Part shown: one piece after another, positions 57,166 through 64,000 of the stretch
How the letters are laid out: every line of letters begins with the position of its first letter
Position numbering within the stretch: position 1 is the stretch's first letter
Origin: Lumbricus terrestris
Taxonomy: Eukaryota; Annelida; Clitellata; Crassiclitellata; Lumbricidae
Assembly (NCBI GenBank): GCA_949752735.1
Contig: OX457036.1
Location: 3,652,629-3,716,628, forward strand
Direction: 5' to 3'
Length of the DNA: 64,000 nucleotides
Program-made: the position numbers and the translations under genes
Notes under the pieces: model-generated
Told to the model about the DNA's origin: nothing
Databases searched by the model: none
The model's input: only the letters and a program-made list of their open reading frames with translations

Positions 57166-58379
57166 TAATGCAACGCTTTATTTAAACACCTTTTTAACAA
57201 TTGACAATATTAAAATATATTCTCCCCTGGAGGTGGGCTAAGAAGAACAAAATTATATTCGGAACAACGTGCTGAAGGGAAGAAGTCAACGGTGTTGGTA
57301 GCCGCCATTTAAAAATCTAATTCCTGCTCTATGGAACTCAGGGTGTTTCTTGGCTGCGTCATTGAGTAGTACCGTTCAAAGGGTCAACTAAAGATCTCAT
57401 CCGTTGAATTCTTTGAACAATCCACAGGGTCGAATCCAATCGATTACAATGAAAACGTAAACATGTGGATGCACTTATTATAAATTCTTTCATTCATCCA
57501 TTCATTCAACTATTAATCAAATATATAATTATACAAAGCGGCTCTTCAAGCGACCTAGTCCGAAACGAAAGTTGAGTTCTGATTGACTGGCACATTGGAA
57601 AACGCTTGCTGTTCTTAGACATTATAATTGTGTTCGAACGGTGGACGTCAATATTAGGGAGCGTAGCACACTGGATAATAGGCTACATTGCCAAGGAGAG
57701 AGAGTGGTGCCGAAGTCGAGCCCCGTAGGGCGGACGTGCATTGTAGGCTGCTGCTAGCGGCGTGGATTGCAGACTGTCTATTCTGTTAGTGTAGTTAAGA
57801 TTCATGTCACCTGTCATCTGCGTTCTTGTGCATTGCTTCAATTCCATGACTGTACACTGTAACCGGTTGCGGTCTGTCAACCGTGTTGTTTCGATAAAGA
57901 ATATCATAATTAATATGTCGCCAATGAAGGAAAACTTAATGGAAATCTAACGCAAACCCTTTGTAACACCAGGGCGTATAATTCAAAAGATTATTTGAAT
58001 GTGCCTAAGTAATTTCTTTCATTCATTCAATCAGTCATCACGAAATTATATTTCGCCGCTTCGACTTCAAGAGACCTAGTCACAAGCGACCAATGGATGA
58101 TTAAATACTGTCATGGTCTGGTGCATTGTAAAACGAAAGCTGGAACTAAACACCTTTATTATGTTTTATCCAACGCAATAACATTCAACAACAGTGCTGC
58201 TGATGTGCGTAACGTCTATCCGCAGACAGCGACACATACACGTTTTTGAATATTGTGATCTTTTCGGAACACGCGTATCGTTACTACAGAATGCAGAGCA
58301 TATAATACATGTAGATTACTGTAAAGCTATGTTTAGATGCGGTATTCGTTTCCTGCTGTAACGCCAGCCTAATCGGATC
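57166..58379. other. No gene recognised
   Basis: Two reversed LINE-type tails with CATTC tracts (57488-57565 and 58016-58085) and dispersed motifs at 57181 and 58146. Otherwise unassigned. Confidence 0.45.
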
Positions 58380-58740
58380 ACTCGCTCGTGGAATTTACTC
58401 TACCTCCCCTCTACTCCCAACCCATACACAGCATTCATATGATGCGTGGCTGTAAATCTCTTCTCTGTAGTGCGTTGCGTCGCTCAAAACTCGCTTCCGA
58501 AACCTATTCTCTTGATTCTCTGTCAGTATCGGAACTATTAGACCTCTACTCAACCACCATGACTGCATGAACTGGTGGACAATCTTCTTCCTCTGCGGAG
58601 GTTCAAGACGCGTCTACGACCCATTGCAGCGTTCTGCTTGGTTCGACGGTGAATGTCGCCAGCATCGTCGACGGCAGCGCGGTGCTTTGAAAGGCGCCGC
58701 TGTCGTTCAAGGAATCCGAATGACGGCAACTTCAACTTAT
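58380..58740 (+). pseudogene. CR1/L2-like LINE fragment (endonuclease end and linker)
   Basis: The reading V-E-F-T-L-P-P-L-Y-S-Q-P-I-H-S-I-H-M-M-R-G ... S-E-L-L-D-L-Y-S-T-T matches V-I-Q-F-T-L-P-S-F-H-L-Q-P-I-H-T-I-R-M-I-R-G ... E-Q-L-F-D-L-Y-T-S-T of the LINE at 27.5 kb. Stop at 58568, then frameshifted traces (K-T-R-L-R-P) to about 58740. Here only the part before the RT is present, so it is a 3'-incomplete relic. Confidence 0.75.
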
Positions 58741-58854
58741 TTATTACATTGCACAGGGGCAGAATGGAAGGAAGGACCAATAACTTATGCATCAAATGAA
58801 GTAAAGATGTCCGAATGGCGAATAGAGCTGAAATGATCCTTAGTATCGGTGTGT

Positions 58855-58955
58855 AATTGCAGCTTAACGTCATTGTGTGGTAACGGAACATTAGCGACGC
58901 CCTCCTCCTTTATCCAGACTTGGTACTGGTACTGGCAGATTGCGACTAGTGTCGA
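58855..58955 (+). repeat. Dispersed repeat D core
   Basis: GCTTAACGTCATTGTGTGG, CATTAGCGACGCCCTCCTCC, CCAGACTTGGTACTGGTACTG; about 100 bp before a TTGAAGGGTGTCTAAGC motif at 59053. Confidence 0.8.
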
Positions 58956-59311
58956 AGTTTCCTTAGTATTGGATGTACCAAAAGTATTTAAACGTATTTT
59001 GAAAGCAATTTTTGAGCGGAAATTTTGTTTAAATACCGTCGTTAAAATAACATTGAAGGGTGTCTAAGCAATTGTGCCGTATTTTATATGTTTGACGAAA
59101 TCTTTCTGCACCTCTTCCTACCTTTCATTATTTTGTCATTCAATGGCCGTATTTTCACATTCATTATTGTTAATGCATACAGAGTTAAACGACAGCTTAT
59201 TGCAATAAAGGTCGAAAACCTCAACAGAATAATCTCTCCATATTAAAGCTCCACAGTCACTAGCGATTAAACGCTCATACTAACTCATCGACACATTTTT
59301 ACTGTTTCCGT

Positions 59312-59570
59312 TTAACGACCCTGTGCTACAACAGAGATCATTAGCGACGTCCTCCTCTTTCACCCAGACATGGAATTGGCACTGAGTGCAATTGGCAGAA
59401 CTGACAGGATGGAATTGTTGACGATTTTGTTTACAAATCTGGTAGTAGTAGTAGTAGTAATTTCAGTTCGACGTCACTGCGTGATTACAAAGATCATTAG
59501 TGACGTCTTCCTCCTTTGCCCATGCTTAGAAATTGGAACTGGTACAAGCAGAGTGCAACCAGTAGCGGTG
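59312..59570 (+). repeat. Two consecutive dispersed repeat D cores
   Basis: ATCATTAGCGACGTCCTCCT at about 59339 and ATCATTAGTGACGTCTTCCT at about 59489, each followed by a CATGGAATTGG/CATGCTTAGAAATTGG-type block. Offset about 150 bases. Confidence 0.75.
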
Positions 59571-59579
59571 TCAGGTCCG

Positions 59580-60234
59580 TAGCGGTGGGGAATAAGCACG
59601 TCTGCATAGCTCTATATGCTGAGATAAAAAATAAAAAAAACGTTTGAATGTTGTCTAAAGAGAGCACTCTGATCGATAGCAGGACTATTGACTATTACGG
59701 TTGCAATGAATTTTAATTCAAATGTTCTAAACGATGCAGTTTCATTGACCCATTGAATAATATCCTGAATGTCGGTGTCTTCTATCTTAAACGATAGCAG
59801 TGGAAGTAAATTCATATGGTCTGAAAGTCACGATTTGAAGGTGTCGAAGAAGAACGCTTCTGCTTCATAGAATTCATTGTTCAATGCTAGGATTTAGGTC
59901 AACTACAGTCGATCATGGTGTATGCTTTGTGATTAGATGGTATCTTATACAAATTATACAAAACTTTTCAAAAATGTTCATCACATGTTTTTTTTTTCAC
60001 GGAAATAGTTGGTTACTTAGTGATCTCGTACACCTCGTTTATTAGTGAGCATGGCCATTGATCATCGGATTCTTAATATAATTATTTCTTTTTACCATCA
60101 AAACTTCTGGAAATGTTTAATATAATTATGCAAATGCGACTTGAGATTCTTTATTGTATTAATGTATTTTCGCGAATGCGTTTTCATCAGAATTAATTTT
60201 TTTATAACGGTGGTTAGAGTTTATCGAAACAATG
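59580..60234. other. No gene recognised
   Basis: AT-rich with one TTTGAAGGTGTCGAAG motif (59834). Nothing else supported. Confidence 0.45.
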
Positions 60235-60540
60235 TGTTTTACAGGATCATATTTCGGGCTGGCTCCCTGCTCTCTGGATTGGGTGCACGTCTTATAGGTC
60301 GCACCTCTAAATCTGACCAAGTCACGGAGTACACGCGGAATGTACTGCACTGGCATCATTTTCCACAGCGGATCACCAATAGGGTTTTTACAGTAGGCCT
60401 AGTCTGGCGCTGCATTGGAAGTCTAGCTCCCATGTTCATGCAGGGGCTCTGCTTCCTACTTCTGGTGTCCAGCGGCAATCTGCCATCCGATCGGCTGAAC
60501 AAGCTGAGCTCTTGGCCCTCGCTCACGGGCAACTATAATG
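60235..60540 (+). pseudogene. LINE (CR1/L2-like, second lineage) C-terminal fragment
   Basis: The reading A-G-S-L-L-S-G-L-G-A-R-L-I-G ... V-T-E-Y-T-R-N-V-L-H-W-H-H-F-P-Q-R-I parallels 37860-38262 (A-A-A-R-L-V-G ... I-S-D-Y-I-R-D-V-L-H-W-L-P-V-Q-S-R-I). Continues with lower similarity to about 60540. Confidence 0.6.
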
Positions 60541-61797
60541 CAGTGATATGGAACATCCCATATTATGTCTGCCATGACGTTTGGCCAATTCAAAAATTGA
60601 TTCCAAGTCAGTTATTTTTTCGATCCATTACTTTGCATATGTTGAGAGGTCACGTGTTATGCACTGCTCCATTCCAAAATGATCCGAATTGTTCGTTTCA
60701 GAAATTTCCGGTCCGAATAACAATTGCTAAACTCCGGATTTCACCATAAAATAGAAAGCCGTCGTCGGTTTACACACCATTAAATATGTGTCAATTTATA
60801 TTATATATTTTCATATTTTCAGGCAGATACTAGTGAATTATATCCAAATAAGATAAGATAAAATTAGATTAAATGAGATGAGATGAGACATGAATAGAGA
60901 AGAGAAGAAAAAGATTTTTAAAAATGTGAGAAAAGATAAGATTCTTATACATTATACCAATTGCTACCCGCATTTTAATGTACATGCAAAGTATAATCGT
61001 ATATTATATCAGCCACTGAGTCATGGAAATAGACAAAAAAAGCACCCATCTATCCATCCATTCATTCCTTTATGCCTCCACCCATTCATCCATTGTTCCA
61101 TCCACACGTCTATCCATCCATCCATTTATCCACACATCTACAGCTCCAGTAATTGTGTATGACTCAAAAAAATTCTGCTTCTAATTCTATGGGATTTTAA
61201 GAACTATCATTAGAGCGGATTAATCTATTGTCTTGAAGGCTTAATCCTGCAATTCCGAACTGTTAGCGTTAATCCGTTCCTTTCTTTGTGCTAGACAAAT
61301 TCATATTACGAAGGAATGATTGAATGAATGACGTTGCTTAATCGACCGACAGATTTAAAGGTGTCCAAGCAGGGGTCGATATACATGTACTTATAATAAT
61401 AGACGCACCGTATGGCTGCCAGTGCGTCCGGTGGGTTAGGCATACGCCGCGTCATAGCTGAGACGATAAATTAACGTTGTTCTCTCTTTCACCCAGGCAT
61501 GACATTGGCATTAGCTGCTGAATTGCTGATGTAATACACGTACAACCCTTAATTAGCAGCACTTTGTCATGGCGTTTGCGCATAGATTATATAGTACGCT
61601 TGCCCTGCTGAGGACATAGGCCTACACTTGTATAGGTCTATTCTGGTCTTGTGGGAACCGCCGAAAATAAACGTATATCCGCATGACGACACAGGTCCTC
61701 AAATATTGTAATATCACCCGGAAGACAACGCTGACGGATAAACCTGTTCTTCAGGGTTTGAAGTCTACCACTTTCTTGTTGTCCAGCATATCCCTAC
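60541..61797. other. No gene recognised
   Basis: A GATAA-like tract near 60850-60890, a (CCAT)n stretch at 61050-61145 and dispersed motifs at 60770 and 61353. No gene. Confidence 0.45.
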
Positions 61798-61840
61798 GCT
61801 ACGCTATCGCGTTTACATAAAGTAAACGCGATAGCGTAGC
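61798..61840. repeat. Perfect 19-bp stem hairpin
   Basis: GCTACGCTATCGCGTTTAC, loop ATAAA, then the exact reverse complement. Confidence 0.95.
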
Positions 61841-63630
61841 AACTCGTACCAAATCGTAGACATTGTGGCCAGCTAAACCACGAGCAGGGCGCGCACGGCA
61901 TAAAGAAACTGCCTGACCCTACACCATAATGCGCAATTTGTTTATGTCGTAACCAAAATCATCCAACAATATTCTTCATCATCGCTGCCAGTTTAAATAG
62001 ATGCATTGGAAGCTAAACAGGGTCGACGTCACACACATTATATCTCTTCTCAGAAATCATTATATTTATTAAATTACTAATAAATCTTCTGTTAATAGAC
62101 GAGATGTACGGCTACACAGTGATACGCTTGTTGAGGTGCACTCGCTTATACACCTTTAAAACTATTTTTGCAAATGCAATATATTCTTGCCCGCAGTCAT
62201 ATTATAATTTGCTATCTAGCGGGGAGATGAACCATTCTACAATATCGAGATGTCGCTAAAATAGGAGAAAATCGACTACAGACAGAATGTTCTAAAACTC
62301 TAACTAGCTATCACGTGCTGTACATGTCACAAGAACCTTAAATGTAGCGGCGTCATGGGAGCATTTAAAAGGTTACGAATTAAAGACCTACTTAAGAAAT
62401 GGTCAACTGGACTTATGTTTCAGAAATCTTGAATGAATATTATATTTAATTTAAAAATTGTCATCTTCTAGTCAATGTACAAACTTCTCTAGACTGTGCG
62501 GAGCGCCATGCATTGTTTTCATTGATGTCACATAAGATTACGACGCTGAAACTCTCGTTTAGCTTCTACTTCATAATGCAACCAATTTCGTTGTGCTTCA
62601 ATATAAGGCAAGACAGAGTTGACGGCTACAAAACTTTCTTTGGATTAGTAAGCGCCAACATAGCGAATGAAAGTTACAGGGCTACACACTATTCATGAGA
62701 GCTGCGTCAAATCAAATGGGTTGCCCAAAAGGTGGTCCGAGTCCGGATTCCATACAAAGGGTCAGAAGGGCATGATAGATGATTCGGCAACTTATTGTGA
62801 CCACTGATCTTGAAATAAGTGTTAAAGCGTGATATTATGAGCTTCAGGCTATTAAGAACGAGATGACGCTGTATGGATCCTTTGCTATCGTGTTACATCT
62901 ATGCTATATTGGATCCGAGTTCTTGTGCATGCGCAGGTTCGATGAGAGGAAACGGAAAGAATACAGAGCAGAAGTAGGAGAGACAAAATCCGAAGTGTGG
63001 TGACCAGGAATGAAAAAAAGCAGAAGAAGACACTGGTTGACAAGACCAGAGAAAGAAGTTTCACATGGTATGGGTACATGACAAGAAGGCTTTTTGCTGC
63101 AATTTTTTATGCGACCATTTCTACGTAAGTAAGGCGAGGAGAATGATAAAGCACTGGATGATCAACCAAAAAGTTGTATGGAGCTTGTTTATGTAACGCA
63201 ATTCAGTACCTATTTAAAGGTATGCAGACAAACTTCATTGGCTAATAGTTTAAGAACATCCCCACATCGTATGTCTGTCTGCTATTTGCATTGCTGTCTT
63301 CTCTTACGTCATTCTGTCTCTGTCCCTGCCTACCTCAGTCACTGCAGTCTGCCGGTCTTCTCTGTTTCCCCCTCTTTCTGTCTCTGTCTCTATCATAATG
63401 TCTATTCATTCATATCTATTTATCTTTTCTCTTTGTCTCTCCTATTCTGGCTACTGGCTCATTAAAATGTTTGATTGTTAAGCAGCTTTGTTAAAAGGTC
63501 TGGAACACTTTAGTTAGACCTTTAAAATGAGATTATAAAATTATTTTTTCATGTAAAATATTGAGTCATGGAAGTGCCATGCTAAACTCGTCATGTTTCG
63601 TCACTGTGTTACTCTCCATCGCTCCATCTC
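61841..63630. other. No gene recognised
   Basis: Dispersed repeat D3 motif at 62144 and repeat E fragment at 62420-62495. A TCTG-rich stretch lies at 63260-63440. Short open frames here have no recognisable features. Confidence 0.45.
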
Positions 63631-64000
63631 CAGTGGCTTAACAACCATATAACGAGGGTGGACAAACCCCGGGACCCAAGGTCCAAAGGGACATTAAACT
63701 TTTAAAGAAATTTCATTCACTTTTCAGTGATTCTGTCGTCTACGAACACTGCAATGTATAGGACTATATGAAAGTGAAGCTTCATGATACGATGCACAAG
63801 ACAACAGACATAGGTTACGTATGTGTGATGTCTAGGGGTCACTTTATGTTTCGGAGTATATGACCAACGAACAATCAGTTGTGTATGAAGCTAGTGCCCA
63901 CCATGATACACGACCAAAGGTGATATGCGAAAAGAGAGAATCAGAGTGTTCCGAGGAGAGCATGCGCTCCTTCAAAGGGAGAACATACCAAAACGATGGG
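63631..64000. mobile_element. Possible left end of a further CAGTGG-type element, running off the window
   Basis: CAGTGGCTTAACAACCATAT followed by ACCCCGGGACCCAAGG resembles the CAGTGGCG ends at 11858 and 54886 only in the first bases. The other end is outside the window. Confidence 0.3.

Overview
The window reads as a stretch of animal nuclear genome that is AT-rich and almost free of ordinary genes. Introns, operons and bacterial signals are not visible. What is visible is a dense mosaic of transposable elements: tRNA-derived SINEs, several non-LTR retrotransposon (LINE) families, one LTR retrotransposon, hAT-like elements with 8-bp target duplications, piggyBac-like elements flanked by TTAA, long microsatellites and an old dispersed repeat family. 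The Mab-21-like gene and the mix of repeats suggest a marine invertebrate, but the sequence alone does not fix the phylum.

Layout. 1-0.9 kb: C-terminal end of a retroelement protein with a zinc knuckle and a restriction-like nuclease motif. 0.9-1.3 kb: SINE family A with an expanded (TAA)n tail. 1.8-9.05 kb: a hAT-like element (target duplication ATTTTAAT) invaded by a very young Ty3/gypsy-type LTR retrotransposon (1994-8048). Its two 1346-bp LTRs differ at one position that I found. It keeps one long ORF (capsid region, zinc knuckle, protease, integrase tail) but has lost reverse transcriptase, RNase H and the integrase core in frame. 11.4-15.7 kb: LINE debris, a 106-bp piggyBac-like MITE and a CAGTGGCGG-ended element holding a 118-bp tandem array. 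16-19.2 kb: SINE family C and a LINE copy split by a piggyBac-like MITE. 19.9-23.4 kb: a candidate 3.5-kb piggyBac-like element. 24.5-29.9 kb: nested SINE B > GC-ended hAT-like element > LINE. 29.9-49 kb: LINE fragments, SINE B copies, microsatellites and the dispersed repeat. 49.9-51.4 kb: second GC-ended hAT-like element. 51.5-54.4 kb: the one host-type gene, a Mab-21/cGAS-like protein on the minus strand, split into two ORFs that overlap by one base (TGATG). 54.9-56.6 kb: another CAGTGGCGG-ended element. 56.9-64 kb: SINE B, LINE fragments, dispersed repeats and hairpins.

How the parts relate. The SINE B family carries the same 3' hairpin (GGGAGCGCCTCTGAGTAG ... AGGCGCTTTATAA) as the CR1/L2-like LINE whose RT ORF lies at 25.4-27.6 kb. 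This is the usual sign that a SINE borrows a LINE's retrotransposition machinery. Both GC-ended hAT-like copies have clean 8-bp duplications, and their pre-insertion sites can be recognised in the window. The Mab-21-like gene belongs to the family that contains cGAS and cGAS-like receptors. It keeps the G-S and acidic motifs expected of the nucleotidyltransferase fold and sits between two DNA transposons. Most other open frames are LINE fragments or readings of microsatellites.
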